Source: Bradyrhizobium sp. 1(2017)
Lineage (GTDB): Bacteria; Pseudomonadota; Alphaproteobacteria; Rhizobiales; Xanthobacteraceae
Direction of reading: 5' to 3'
Assembly (NCBI RefSeq): GCF_011602485.2
Contig: NZ_CP050022.2
Coordinates: 7,770,001-7,834,000 of the forward strand
DNA: 64,000 nucleotides
Each line of letters starts with the position of its first letter. Position 1 is the stretch's first letter. This document shows, piece after piece, positions 1 through 7,181 of this stretch. Under the pieces are notes generated by a model, which was not told where the DNA came from, ran no database searches, and saw only the letters and a list, made by a program, of their open reading frames with translations. Made by a program: the position numbers and the translations under genes.

Positions 1-47
1 CTGAGGAAGGTCGGCGACCAGGGCATCAAGTGAGCACGGGATACCAT
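1..47 (-). CDS. 5' end of a small gene running off the window edge
   Basis: Only the first 15 codons are visible (MVSRAHLMPW and onward) before the window ends. The start at 47 is chosen because it lies 17 nt from the end of the conserved leader element just upstream, the same spacing seen for the other copies, and a GAGG sits about 9 nt before it. An in-frame ATG at 56 is an alternative. No function can be given. Confidence 0.35.
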   Translation of the reverse strand, partial: MVSRAHLMPWSPTFL

Positions 48-64
48 AATGCGCATCCTCGGTT

Positions 65-124
65 GGGCGTGAGCGCTGCCTGGGGCTCACAGTCACCGAT
101 AGAAGCCAATACCCGCGCGATGAT
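65..124 (-). promoter_or_regulatory. conserved small-gene leader element, copy 1
   Basis: On the minus strand this reads ATCATCG, a spacer, TATCGGTGACTGTGAG, a spacer, then GCGCTCACGCCC. It is a slightly diverged member of the 14-copy family and ends just before the partial gene at the window edge. Confidence 0.65.
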
Positions 125-204
125 GTTTAGACAGTGCGCTTCTTATCCTTGGAAAGCAAACTCAATTTCAGAAGGACCCCAGTGTGTCACGCCTCGCAAG
201 CCAC

Positions 205-390
205 TCATCCTAGTCTCGCAATATGAGAACAAGTGGTCATGAGCAGCATGGATCGACTGCATTGCCAATCTTGCCCCAAGGTCGGCTCAAACACCCTGCG
301 GGGGGTACCGATTGCAATAATGGCGCCAGCCGCAACCAGAAAAACGGCCGTCAAAGCGAGCATTCGCGAGGTCGTCCAATCAAATTCCAT
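205..390 (-). CDS. small single-pass membrane protein
   Basis: A 61 aa protein with one predicted membrane helix (about residues 10-27, MLALTAVFLVAAGAIIAIG) followed by a short polar tail containing PRRVFEPTLG. The start is supported by GGAGGAAAG directly upstream of the ATG. Similar short membrane proteins recur in Bradyrhizobium, but no function is known. It stands alone between the leader-driven gene at the window edge and an empty stretch to about 613. Confidence 0.6.
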   Translation of the reverse strand: MEFDWTTSRMLALTAVFLVAAGAIIAIGTPRRVFEPTLGQDWQCSRSMLLMTTCSHIARLG

Positions 391-613
391 CGCGCTTTCC
401 TCCAGCTTGAGGCGCGCACTCTATACCTGGGGATACCTGCCAATTGTGAACTACATCATACGGCTGCCTCCATGCTCAAGGATTTTTGCTGATTCCCTAG
501 GGGCTGTGGAATGAACATCGTCGCATTTCGAGGCCGGCGACGGTTTTGTTCGCTACTGCCGCCGCATCGGCCCGCCAGCTTGAACCGGCGGGCCTATTGT
601 CGAAAGTCGAATG

Positions 614-1492
614 TTAAGCGGCGGCGACGCCGCACACGACATCACAAACGAGCTTGTCGTAGTCGTTCAATTCTTGTTCGTCGGATCTGTCCTCAAAGAA
701 CCACTCCACCAGCAAGGCCGCCTTTGCCTGCGTAGCACCGGGCGTAGACGGGTCCGCGTCGATAATTACTTTTTGGATGGGGATAATCTGATTGAAGTAG
801 ACGTCGTTCAGGTGGTCCTCGGCTTCCCGGAAACCTGTCTTGATCTTGAGCGCATCGCAGACGGCGCGGTGCTCATCAGCAGCTTTCAGAGCCTCGTCGA
901 GACGCCGCTGTTTCAGTTCGTCAGGCTTGCTCTTGAACAGATGCAGAAACCCGTCTTTCGGTCGAGCTAGACCGGCGTCCCACATGTCGGCAGCCTCGGC
1001 GTCCTCTGGACCAATGTACTCCCACGAGAGTTGCGGAACGTCTCGCATTTTCCCCAGATCGGTTGGGTCCAAGATGGTGCCATCTTTCGTCTTCCAAGGG
1101 CGAATGTTCAAGCCGTCCATAGGACGCCAGCGCAATGCGGCGGGCCAAGCGGGTCGGCTACTGTTGTACACGGACCATGTCTCGTCAAAGCGGGCTTGTG
1201 CCTCATCGTAGACCGGTTTGAGCTCGCGAAGCTTTTCGAGGGCGGCAATCAGTGTCGCATCGACACCAGCATGAACCGGGGTTGATGTTGCGGTAAGCGC
1301 AGCTGCGCCGACGAAAACATTCATGATTGATCTCCTGCTGATCTGCGCCCCGCGCTCAGAAATGCTTGAAGGGGCGGTTGGTTCTGATCGCGCTGATCCG
1401 GGCTGACATGCGTCAGGCCCGCTTTCCTGCTTGTGGGATGATGATGAAAATAGTCCGGCGCCCGTGGCGCACTTAGCTACCGCGTTGCTCAT
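614..1492 (-). CDS. hypothetical protein with Tat-like signal
   Basis: 292 aa from the ATG at 1492, which has AGAGAAAG just upstream. Residues about 50-72 read ISRRSIMNVFVGAAALTATS and end in a VHAG-type cleavage region, resembling a twin-arginine signal, so the mature part may be exported. A second in-frame ATG at 1324 has an even better Shine-Dalgarno site (CAGGAG) and would give a 236 aa protein beginning MNVFVGAAAL without the arginine pair. The mature part is soluble, rich in Trp, Asp and Lys, and has no motif I recognise. Confidence 0.6.
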   Translation of the reverse strand: MSNAVAKCATGAGLFSSSSHKQESGPDACQPGSARSEPTAPSSISERGAQISRRSIMNVFVGAAALTATSTPVHAGVDATLIAALEKLRELKPVYDEAQARFDETWSVYNSSRPAWPAALRWRPMDGLNIRPWKTKDGTILDPTDLGKMRDVPQLSWEYIGPEDAEAADMWDAGLARPKDGFLHLFKSKPDELKQRRLDEALKAADEHRAVCDALKIKTGFREAEDHLNDVYFNQIIPIQKVIIDADPSTPGATQAKAALLVEWFFEDRSDEQELNDYDKLVCDVVCGVAAA

Positions 1493-1563
1493 GTCTTTCT
1501 CTATATTGCGGATTGATGATTGACCGAACACCGCCCGTGCTCGGTCCGTGAAAGGCGGCAAGC

Positions 1564-2175
1564 CTAAGGTTGCTTCACCTCCTTCCGAGCTTGCCAGCCG
1601 AATAGCTGGGACCACAGGGGATCGAAGTGCTCGCAAAGGTCATGAAACGCGACCTGAGCTGCGCTCTCGATCAGCTCGACTTGCAGGCGCGGCCAAACAG
1701 CCGTCGCCTGAACCTGGGGCGTCCAGTGGGCTGAGTTGAAGCCCTTGCGCACGCCTTCAATGGTGTCGTGGAAGTAGCCCTCACACTGGCCAACCGTGCC
1801 GAGCCTGACTGCGAGCATGCCGATTACTCGCTGCTGTTCGGGAGAGAGCAGGTCCCATGCCTTGCCAGCATCGAAGCTGGCCAGCTCATTAAATGTAGGC
1901 AGCCGATCAGATAGGGGGATTTCGGCGGTATCGTTGGCCACCTCAAGTGCGGTGGCATTGGAAGTGCTGCGGCGCACGACGATGATTGTACCGGCGTTCC
2001 ATATCGCCACACGACCGTGCTCGCCCTTGCTTAGAGACACTTCGACCTTGCCGCGCGGCGTTGCAACGCCAGCGCTCACACTGAGGACGGTTTCGCCGGA
2101 GCCGGTGACATCGCCCTTAAGCAGCAGGCGAGCCGGGACGCGAACGCGGTCGGTGTTGGTGGTAGGGGAAAGCAT
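1564..2175 (-). CDS. hypothetical protein, possibly phage/ICE derived
   Basis: 203 aa, no membrane segment or signal. The start at 2175 is preferred over 2196 because AAAGGA lies 8 nt before it and the ribosome would come straight from the upstream gene, whose stop is at 2187. The N-terminal half is beta-rich (VRVPARLLLKGDVTG), and the C-terminal half is helical with many Trp and Gln. No family recognised. It forms a two-gene unit with the 116 aa gene upstream, and both are downstream of the divergent XRE regulator. Confidence 0.6.
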   Translation of the reverse strand: MLSPTTNTDRVRVPARLLLKGDVTGSGETVLSVSAGVATPRGKVEVSLSKGEHGRVAIWNAGTIIVVRRSTSNATALEVANDTAEIPLSDRLPTFNELASFDAGKAWDLLSPEQQRVIGMLAVRLGTVGQCEGYFHDTIEGVRKGFNSAHWTPQVQATAVWPRLQVELIESAAQVAFHDLCEHFDPLWSQLFGWQARKEVKQP

Positions 2176-2186
2176 GCCCTGGTCCT

Positions 2187-2537
2187 TTATGCCCAATGCT
2201 GCGGGGGAAGTTCGAAAGCCGGCGCCGTGCCAGTGCGCGCAACGCGGGCCTCAGCGAAGCCGCTGCGCATCTGGAGCGCGAGGTAATAGCTATAGGGTCG
2301 GTTGACGTGGTGGGCGCGACCGCGGCTGGCGAGCTCGTCGGCATAGTCTGCCTTGGCGCGGGCGTGGGCCTCGGTCATGAGCTTGGAGCGGAGCGCGTTG
2401 GCCGATGAGCGCGGCTTGGTGCTAACGGAAGCTTCACGGCGGCCCAAAGCTGGGGTGGGGATGGATTGCCTTACCTGCTCGGTGAGGAAAGAGGCGGACA
2501 TAGCTCCGCCGTTCACCGGAGAGGTGCTGTTGCTCAT
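2187..2537 (-). CDS. hypothetical protein, short helical
   Basis: 116 aa, start MSNSTSPVNG at 2537 with AAAGGCA upstream. The centre (SANALRSKLMTEAHARAKA) is strongly helical and charged. It ends 11 nt before the next gene and is likely co-transcribed with it. It is transcribed divergently from the small XRE regulator at 2616, which leaves about 80 bp for both promoters and makes regulation by that protein plausible. No function recognised. Confidence 0.55.
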   Translation of the reverse strand: MSNSTSPVNGGAMSASFLTEQVRQSIPTPALGRREASVSTKPRSSANALRSKLMTEAHARAKADYADELASRGRAHHVNRPYSYYLALQMRSGFAEARVARTGTAPAFELPPQHWA

Positions 2538-2615
2538 CTGGGTTGCCTTTGTGCTGCGGTCTTGATACAAAATGGATCATAGAGATGATCCAAAAAGTGT
2601 CAAGTAGGAATTGAG

Positions 2616-2867
2616 ATGATTTCGATCGAACAGATAAGAGCTGCGCGGGGACTACTGGGTTGGTCTCAGACCGACCTCGCGGAAGCTGCAGGAAGGTCGT
2701 TGCCAACCATCAAACGCCTAGAGCGCGAGAGCGATGACGGATCGGCCGTGTCCGAAGATGTTCGGGATGCAGTCCGCGCTGCGCTCGAGAAAGCCGGCGT
2801 CGAGTTCATCCCGGAAAATGGCGGCGGTGCCGGCGTGAGACTGGCGAGGAGAGGAAAGCGAAAGTAG
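2616..2867 (+). CDS. XRE-family HTH regulator, small
   Basis: 83 aa DNA-binding protein made of little more than a Cro/CI-type helix-turn-helix. Residues 1-60 (IRAARGLLGWSQTDLAEAAG, then LPTIKRLE) match the XRE fold. The tail GVEFIPENGGGAGVRL is the C-terminal segment typical of short rhizobial XRE proteins. It probably acts as a local repressor. Divergent to the 2187-2537 gene and 16 nt upstream of the 244 aa gene on the same strand, so it may control both. Confidence 0.85.
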   Translation: MISIEQIRAARGLLGWSQTDLAEAAGRSLPTIKRLERESDDGSAVSEDVRDAVRAALEKAGVEFIPENGGGAGVRLARRGKRK

Positions 2868-2883
2868 AAGACGAGATAGGTCC

Positions 2884-3618
2884 ATGGAATACGATCTTCC
2901 ACAGAACTTTCAAAGGCTCCATGAAGCCGAGGAGTTATTGCGAGGCAAATCACTGGACATCATCCGCGACAACGACTTGAAAGCACATCTCGCAATCGTC
3001 GAGCTGGCAATGGACTTGGCCGACATATTGAGACAGTTCCCAACCGACGATGAAGATCTCAAGGTTGTCCAACTCCTCGGAATGCGGACGTTCAACGCCT
3101 TCGCCTCATCTCTCAAGCTGGCGTTGTCCGGGTATATGCAGAACAGCGCACTTGTGATGCGCGACATACTTGAAACTGTTTTTCTCCTTGATCTCTTCAG
3201 AGGCGAGCCATCCTTGATCAGGGAGTGGAGATTTGCAGACAAGCAACAGATCAGAAAAAAATTCTCACCAGTGAAGGTGAGGGAGGCCCTCGACAAAAGG
3301 TATGGGCACACTGCGAAAAGAAGAGCGGAGCTTTATCAACTATTTTCGGAGCTGGCCGCTCATCCAACAATGAAATCTGCTCTTATGCTCCGCCCTGAGA
3401 TTGGCGGAGATGCCGTCATCGGACCGTTCGTCGAGAAAGGGGCGTTGATGGTGCAGCTCTCGGAAATAGGGAGGCTGGCCGTTCAGGTTGGGGAGATATT
3501 AGGTTCATTCATTCCAGGCTGGTGGGGGCCGGCCTCAGCTTGCCGAACTTCCTTCATCCAAGCCAAATCAAACTGGCTCAGCCGGTTCTACCCCGGCAGT
3601 CGCACGAGCAAAAAATAG
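2884..3618 (+). CDS. hypothetical protein downstream of XRE regulator
   Basis: 244 aa, soluble, helical, rich in Leu, Glu and Arg, and more AT-rich than its surroundings, which suggests horizontal origin. It follows the XRE gene by 16 nt and could be its target. The last ~30 residues (SACRTSFIQAKSNWLSRFYP) differ in composition from the rest, so a late frameshift may have replaced the original C-terminus. No catalytic motif is visible and no toxin or antitoxin family is recognised. Confidence 0.6.
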   Translation: MEYDLPQNFQRLHEAEELLRGKSLDIIRDNDLKAHLAIVELAMDLADILRQFPTDDEDLKVVQLLGMRTFNAFASSLKLALSGYMQNSALVMRDILETVFLLDLFRGEPSLIREWRFADKQQIRKKFSPVKVREALDKRYGHTAKRRAELYQLFSELAAHPTMKSALMLRPEIGGDAVIGPFVEKGALMVQLSEIGRLAVQVGEILGSFIPGWWGPASACRTSFIQAKSNWLSRFYPGSRTSKK

Positions 3619-3630
3619 CGCTCCTCGAGC

Positions 3631-3705
3631 CCTTAAGAAAGTCAGTGTCCAGTTCATCCGGAGAACGGCTGTGGGGCCAGCGTGAGGTTGAAGAAGCGGA
3701 AGCGC
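3631..3705 (+). pseudogene. remnant of XRE regulator C-terminus
   Basis: About 75 bp resemble the 3' end of the XRE gene at 2616: KVSVQFIRRTAVGPA here against KAGVEFIPENGGGAG there, followed by a similar basic tail on another frame. No helix-turn-helix part remains. It looks like the scar of a former tandem XRE copy. Confidence 0.5.
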
Positions 3706-3730
3706 TGATTTTTTTTATTTGCAACGCCGC

Positions 3731-3868
3731 TCACGGACGCCTCCGATGCTTGCGCAGGATCGTGCTTGCGCCGAAGAGCATGACCCCGGCATAGGCGAAC
3801 AGAAGGCAGGCAATCGCCCAGCGGGCCCATTCGGGCGCGTCGGGCCCTAACGTGGATGTGAGGAGCAA
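3731..3868 (-). CDS. tiny single-helix membrane protein
   Basis: A 45 aa frame from a TTG at 3868, containing one clear membrane helix (ARWAIACLLFAYAGVMLFGA) and a basic end (RKHRRRP). It begins 6 nt after the stop of the secreted protein upstream (stop at 3875), so translational coupling is likely. The hydrophobic pattern supports coding; the start codon is less certain. Confidence 0.45.
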   Translation of the reverse strand: MLLTSTLGPDAPEWARWAIACLLFAYAGVMLFGASTILRKHRRRP

Positions 3869-3874
3869 TGGGCA

Positions 3875-4507
3875 TCAGGCGTGCTCCTGACACTTAGCGA
3901 CGACCGGATAGGTCCGCACCACTCGATCGCCATCAAGTCGAAGCGGGAGGGGCTTCAGGCGCCAGTGCAGCGCAGGATCGAAAGGCTGATTGTCCTCGTT
4001 CTCGATTGGCAGCCACACGCCGCCGCGGTCATCCTCGGCCGGCCTGAAGCTAGTTGAGATCAGCTCGCCGTCGATGACCAGGCAGTATTGCTGCTCGCCG
4101 AACGTACGCGATTGCCGCGCCCGTCCCAATACTTCGCCAGCACCCGACTTAACCGTCACCTCATATTGGTAGACACCGGGGTTGCAAGGCCCGAACGTCC
4201 GAAGAGCGCCAGCCGGAAGGATGCCGTTCTTTGGCAGGGGAACTTCCTGGCCGCCGTATTCTTGATCAGCTTGGGTAAGCTGCACGAGGATTGAAGCCGC
4301 TCCCTGCGGAACGTCCTTAAGTCGGATTTCTGGATTATCGAAGAGGCTAACGCAAGGCCTTGAGCTGAGAAAGGAGAAGCTCATTGTCATTCCTGCGCTA
4401 GCCTGGCGTGAGACCAGGCCCTGCTGAAGCTGCTGTCGCGCGGCCGTTTGGGCCGCTGCCGAGGTGGCCCAGATCAGGACCAAACATGTGACTGGAATTG
4501 CTCTCAT
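3875..4507 (-). CDS. secreted hypothetical protein
   Basis: 210 aa with a signal peptide (about residues 1-20, MRAIPVTCLVLIWATSAAAQ). The mature part contains the stretch PEIRLKDVPQGAASILVQL and a GPCNPGVYQYEV segment that faintly recall the phosphatidylethanolamine-binding protein fold (YbhB-like); this is weak and should be tested. The ATG at 4507 is preferred over a GTG at 4522 because it gives a standard signal peptide. A decayed copy of its 5' end lies near 31.9 kb on the plus strand. Confidence 0.65.
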   Translation of the reverse strand: MRAIPVTCLVLIWATSAAAQTAARQQLQQGLVSRQASAGMTMSFSFLSSRPCVSLFDNPEIRLKDVPQGAASILVQLTQADQEYGGQEVPLPKNGILPAGALRTFGPCNPGVYQYEVTVKSGAGEVLGRARQSRTFGEQQYCLVIDGELISTSFRPAEDDRGGVWLPIENEDNQPFDPALHWRLKPLPLRLDGDRVVRTYPVVAKCQEHA

Positions 4508-4543
4508 TGGTTTCGATAGCACAGGCCGAGAGACGAGTCTGAT

Positions 4544-4714
4544 CTATTCTCGATCGGTCGCTCCCTTGAGGGCGATCCGTCTTCTGATCTCGTCCTCGAT
4601 GTTTTTAAGCAAGTTCAGGATCTCGGGGCTATCCAAGTCCTCGACCGCGGCGCGCTTATAGCGCTCCACGATCGTCAGCTCAGTCTTTGAAAAAGGTCCG
4701 GCGCCGTTTTGCAT
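4544..4714 (-). CDS. small helical protein with leader element
   Basis: 56 aa (MQNGAGPFSKTELTIVERY at the start), helical and charged, ending in ALKGATDRE. GGAG lies 6 nt before the ATG, and the conserved leader element ends 22 nt upstream, which argues strongly that this unannotated-size gene is real. An in-frame ATG two codons upstream is possible. Upstream of the leader is a near-match to an EcfG promoter. No function known. Confidence 0.65.
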   Translation of the reverse strand: MQNGAGPFSKTELTIVERYKRAAVEDLDSPEILNLLKNIEDEIRRRIALKGATDRE

Positions 4715-4736
4715 CACCATCTCCAGTCCGTACGAA

Positions 4737-4793
4737 GCGGGAGCATTCGGCTCTCAGTCACAGATAGATGCCTAGGGCATCCAAAAAGGTGAT
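4737..4793 (-). promoter_or_regulatory. conserved small-gene leader element, copy 2
   Basis: Minus strand ATCACC, spacer, TATCTGTGACTGAGAG, CCGAA, TGCTCCCGC. Ends 22 nt before the 56 aa gene. Both potential hairpins (ATCAC/GTGAC, and GAG.GC/GCTC) are preserved. Confidence 0.75.
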
Positions 4794-4799
4794 TAGCTT

Positions 4800-4824
4800 A
4801 AAGCTATTCTCCCAGCGGCGTTCC
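4800..4824 (-). promoter_or_regulatory. EcfG-like promoter (near match)
   Basis: Minus strand GGAAC, 16 nt, CTTT, 6 nt before the leader element. The general-stress sigma EcfG of Alphaproteobacteria recognises GGAAC-N16/17-CGTT; one position of the -10 differs here. Confidence 0.45.
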
Positions 4825-4888
4825 TAGAAAGCCAAAGGGATCGGGATCAGCAGCTGGACGCCGCGTGCAACGGCTTTCCCTCTCAAGC

Positions 4889-4974
4889 AAAAACGCCGCC
4901 CGCTTAAATAAAAGCGCAGGCGGCGGCTTACCAGCCCCGGGAGGGTGAGCGTAAAATCCCGATAAAGGTTGGTC
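4889..4974 (-). ncRNA. small RNA with CCUCCC loop and terminator, copy 1
   Basis: On the minus strand a conserved start (AACCTTTATCGGGATTTTAC) leads into a hairpin whose loop is CTCCCGGGGCT, then a GC-rich terminator stem (GCCGCC.GCGCTT / AAGCGGGCGGC) and TTTTT. A second copy at 45916-46000 is almost identical, and the small stem shows compensatory changes (GCTCACC/GGTAAGC here, TCACC/GGTGA there). Loops exposing CCUCC are typical of rhizobial anti-Shine-Dalgarno 'cuckoo' sRNAs; membership in that group is inference. Transcript ends are estimated. Confidence 0.6.
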
Positions 4975-5026
4975 TCGCCGTGGCATGCTGAAGTTCATCA
5001 CGTCGGACAAAAAACGAGACCTAAAT

Positions 5027-5227
5027 TCAAGATGGCGGCTGTAGTCCCGGCGAGGTCAGCCACTTGTTGACCTCTCCGGCAACATCGATCTGCCTGGCCT
5101 TTCGCAGAAGCTCCGTGCGGCGGACGCCAGCGGGCATCCCCTTCGCCTGTAGGCGGAGGTTGATCGCCTCCTGCGCGAGGCGGTATTCGAATGTCAAGGA
5201 TTGTCCTGGGGACCGTTGAGCCGGCAT
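5027..5227 (-). CDS. small KARQ-family protein
   Basis: 66 aa from MPAQRSPGQS. The family core reads LLRKARQIDVAGEVNKW and ends SPGLQPPS; two paralogues lie at 49892 and 50804. Start at 5227 has AAGCGGAG upstream and sits 24 nt from the leader element. Probably cytoplasmic, all-helical; function unknown. The linked leader suggests co-regulation with the other tiny genes. Confidence 0.75.
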   Translation of the reverse strand: MPAQRSPGQSLTFEYRLAQEAINLRLQAKGMPAGVRRTELLRKARQIDVAGEVNKWLTSPGLQPPS

Positions 5228-5251
5228 GTTTGACGCTCCGCTTGGGGTTGA

Positions 5252-5307
5252 GCGGGAGCGCATTTTGCGTTCACGCCACCGATAGATGCTGAGGGCCGCT
5301 CGGTGGT
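5252..5307 (-). promoter_or_regulatory. conserved small-gene leader element, copy 3
   Basis: Minus strand ACCACCG, spacer, TATCGGTGGCGTGAACG, CAAAA, TGCGCTCCCGC. The second hairpin is kept by a different base set (GAACGC/GCGCTC). Ends 24 nt before the 66 aa gene. Confidence 0.7.
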
Positions 5308-5455
5308 AGTGAGACAGTGCGCCTTTATTTGCCCAATAGCGAGCGCTTTGTTTCGATTCTGGCAGGAACTATCTGCAAGCTGCTTGACGTCACTGGCTGG
5401 CTGACTGCTCTCGCTTCAAGCTGGGCGCGATTACTATTGTCGCCTTGAAGCCGAT

Positions 5456-5644
5456 CTAACTCATCTTGGCCGCCGCGTCGTCTCGGCGAGCCCTGATCTC
5501 GACGCGCGCCATCGCGCTTTCAAGAACAGCGCGTCGGAGTTCCGATCGCTCAAGCCGTTGTTCGTCAACCAGCAGCTGGCGCTCGTCTTGGAGGGATTGG
5601 CTGTCAGCGATAGCGCGCGTGGCGCGGCTTAGAAGCTCATTCAT
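5456..5644 (-). CDS. small coiled-coil protein
   Basis: 62 aa from MNELLSRATR: entirely helical, many Glu, Arg and Gln (SQSLQDERQLLVDEQRLERS), likely a short coiled coil. Related in layout to the 58 aa protein at 36959. About 22 nt before the start lies GATGCGCTCCCACGC, the tail of a leader element whose 5' half is degraded. A longer frame from 5722 is possible but would translate the leader remnant. Confidence 0.6.
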   Translation of the reverse strand: MNELLSRATRAIADSQSLQDERQLLVDEQRLERSELRRAVLESAMARVEIRARRDDAAAKMS

Positions 5645-5877
5645 GGCGGCCCCAGTCTGCTTGCGTGGGAGCGCATCTCCAATAACTTGGGTTAGGTCAA
5701 GTGGAATAACTGTACCACGCATCGGCGCGGGCGAGCAGCGAGAGCGACACGGTAACGCCGAGAGCGTTCGCCGCCGCCGAGCGGCCTTGCCACCGTTCGA
5801 CAATGACTGTTCCCCGTGCGGTGGATGCCAGGGGGCATCCCGTTGCAAACTGGCCCGGGGTTTCGCAGCTGGCTAGA

Positions 5878-6087
5878 TTACTCGTCGCCCCTCGATCTCT
5901 TGCTAGAACGATCAACGCGGTCCGCTCGAAATTCCGCAGGCCCTTCAAGCAGACGCTGCTTTCTCGTCGATTGAACCTTGGAGCTCGCGGAGGCGTCTGC
6001 TCTTTCATCTATCACAGTGCCAGCCAGGTGAAGAGCACGCTTTCGCTGGCGGCCCACTCGACGAACTTTAGCATCCTCTTTCGTCAT
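5878..6087 (-). CDS. small Arg-rich RKRAL-family protein
   Basis: 69 aa, start MTKEDAKVRR with AGAGGG upstream. Core: RKRALHLAGTVIDERAD, then RKQRLLEGPAEFRADRVDRS. Paralogues at 46328 (69 aa) and 55770 (67 aa). Strongly basic and predicted helical, so nucleic-acid binding is possible but unproven. It lies 46 nt after the secreted CYDAAYPP protein, the same order as in the 46-47 kb segment, showing both came from a segmental duplication. Confidence 0.75.
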   Translation of the reverse strand: MTKEDAKVRRVGRQRKRALHLAGTVIDERADASASSKVQSTRKQRLLEGPAEFRADRVDRSSKRSRGDE

Positions 6088-6133
6088 TCTACTGGCCCTC
6101 TGAATCGGAGATGTTCGGAACACACCGGCGCAC

Positions 6134-6406
6134 TTAGCAACCGCGACAAATATTCTTCAGCTTTGCGGCGGTTCGGGCTTCTTCCGCAAGGAATGGGTCC
6201 TTGTAGCCTGACGATGAATCGGTACCGGTCTCGGCGGGCTTCCTCGTTTTTGGAGGATACGCAGCGTCGTAACAGGAGAGGCGCGCGCTGGGGATTTCGA
6301 TAGCACGGCAGTTCGGGTCCGCGGCGAAAGCGGCTGGCGTGGCTGCACCGAATACTGATGCCAGGAAAAGCGCCGCCGTCCATGTCCGTGTTCGGGCCAT
6401 CGTCAT
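6134..6406 (-). CDS. secreted CYDAA-motif protein
   Basis: 90 aa with a signal peptide (ARTRTWTAALFLASVFGAAT) and a mature part with three Cys, two of them in PNCRAIE and LSCYDAAYPP, and a C-terminal KNICRGC. The SxRLxCYDxA motif occurs in many short proteobacterial periplasmic proteins. The start at 6406 has GAGGGG 8 nt before it. Paralogue at 46598-46870 is closely similar, including an identical ARTAAKLKNICRGC tail. Likely periplasmic; function unknown. Confidence 0.8.
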   Translation of the reverse strand: MTMARTRTWTAALFLASVFGAATPAAFAADPNCRAIEIPSARLSCYDAAYPPKTRKPAETGTDSSSGYKDPFLAEEARTAAKLKNICRGC

Positions 6407-6420
6407 GCTGAACATCCCCT

Positions 6421-6615
6421 CTATTTAATTTTACTTGCCCAAGAGGGCCGCTCGCCGGCCCAGGCCGGAAGAGCATCCCATTCGGACCAACGCATCCGGC
6501 GCTCCTCATCTCCGACCCTGACGAAAACAAAGGGCGCATCGTCCCGTCCTGTTTTCGAACCAACAAAAACTGCCGGGAGCCCATAGGCATCCCTGATGAT
6601 TGCTGTGTTTGCCAT
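6421..6615 (-). CDS. small conserved protein (SKTGRDDAPFVFV)
   Basis: 64 aa from MANTAIIRDA, with GGAGACAGAA before the ATG. The core VGSKTGRDDAPFVFVRVGDE and the end WAGERPSW are shared with the 65 aa paralogue at 46884. Compact alpha/beta composition, no signal, no known domain. Lies between the secreted protein and the tiny membrane protein in the same order as the second copy of this segment. Confidence 0.75.
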   Translation of the reverse strand: MANTAIIRDAYGLPAVFVGSKTGRDDAPFVFVRVGDEERRMRWSEWDALPAWAGERPSWASKIK

Positions 6616-6674
6616 TTCTGTCTCCAGTCTCGGCTTGGGGCTGGGTACTCGGCCGCGATTGAGGGGACCTACCG

Positions 6675-6776
6675 CTATAGAATGGCCACGACCGCGATCA
6701 GCAGTACAAGGAAGATCGGCACCAATAACGGTGGTACGAGCCACTCACGAATGTTGAATTTGCCGGGATCGGACAT
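6675..6776 (-). CDS. 33 aa membrane protein, EWLVPP family
   Basis: Thirty-three residues: a short charged start (MSDPGKFNIR), the signature EWLVPPLLVP, and one membrane helix ending VVAIL. GAAGGCGGTCAG precedes the ATG and a leader element ends 23 nt upstream. Paralogues at 14784, 47161 and 57280. The shared sequence and shared leader make coding very likely despite the size. It probably sits in the inner membrane; partner unknown. Confidence 0.8.
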   Translation of the reverse strand: MSDPGKFNIREWLVPPLLVPIFLVLLIAVVAIL

Positions 6777-6799
6777 CTGACCGCCTTCTTTTGGGTTGA

Positions 6800-6853
6800 G
6801 GCGGGAGCGCAATGCTCTCAGTCACCGATAGATGCCACGGATCGAGCGGTGAT
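6800..6853 (-). promoter_or_regulatory. conserved small-gene leader element, copy 4
   Basis: Minus strand ATCACCG, spacer, TATCGGTGACTGAGAG, CAT, TGCGCTCCCGCC: a consensus copy. GAGAGC/GCGCTC can pair with an ATT loop. Ends 23 nt before the 33 aa membrane protein. Confidence 0.85.
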
Positions 6854-6925
6854 GGATGACACCCTAGGCTTAGATAGCGCGCAGCGATATCGAAAAATGC
6901 ACACAGGAACGCGGCGAAATGGCTG

Positions 6926-7099
6926 TCAGCGGCCTAGTTCTGACCACGGCAGAACGATGGGATGCATTGCGTCCCGTTCCCGCTGTAGGTCGCAGATCAC
7001 GCCGGTAATACGTTCCGCGGTGAGGGGATCGAAGGGGAAGGCTGCCAGCCGCCAGTAGTGCGCGATTGTCTCGTCTAGCTCTTTGCACTTTTCACACAT
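6926..7099 (-). CDS. small CxxC protein with leader element
   Basis: 57 aa, starting MCEKCKELDETIAHYWRLA. The N-terminal CEKC pair could bind a metal or form a disulfide; the rest is helical (LTAERITGVICDLQRERDAM). Start 7099 lies 20 nt from the leader element, and an EcfG promoter sits just before that, so general-stress control is the best guess. Function unknown. Confidence 0.75.
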   Translation of the reverse strand: MCEKCKELDETIAHYWRLAAFPFDPLTAERITGVICDLQRERDAMHPIVLPWSELGR

Positions 7100-7119
7100 C
7101 GGCTCACCGCTGAAGTTTA

Positions 7120-7174
7120 GGCGGGAGCACACGGGCTCTCAGTCACCGATAACAGCAGAGGATCGGGCGGTGAT
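7120..7174 (-). promoter_or_regulatory. conserved small-gene leader element, copy 5
   Basis: Minus strand ATCACCG, spacer, TATCGGTGACTGAGAG, CCCG, TGTGCTCCCGCC. The change to GTGCTC is balanced by possible G-U pairing. Ends 20 nt before the 57 aa CxxC gene. Confidence 0.85.
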
Positions 7175-7181
7175 GCAGGCC

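Noticed and set aside
5697..6008. 103-codon minus-strand frame upstream of the 5456 gene
   Set aside because: Composition and lack of a ribosome site suggest non-coding sequence; a degraded leader tail within it fits an intergenic region better.
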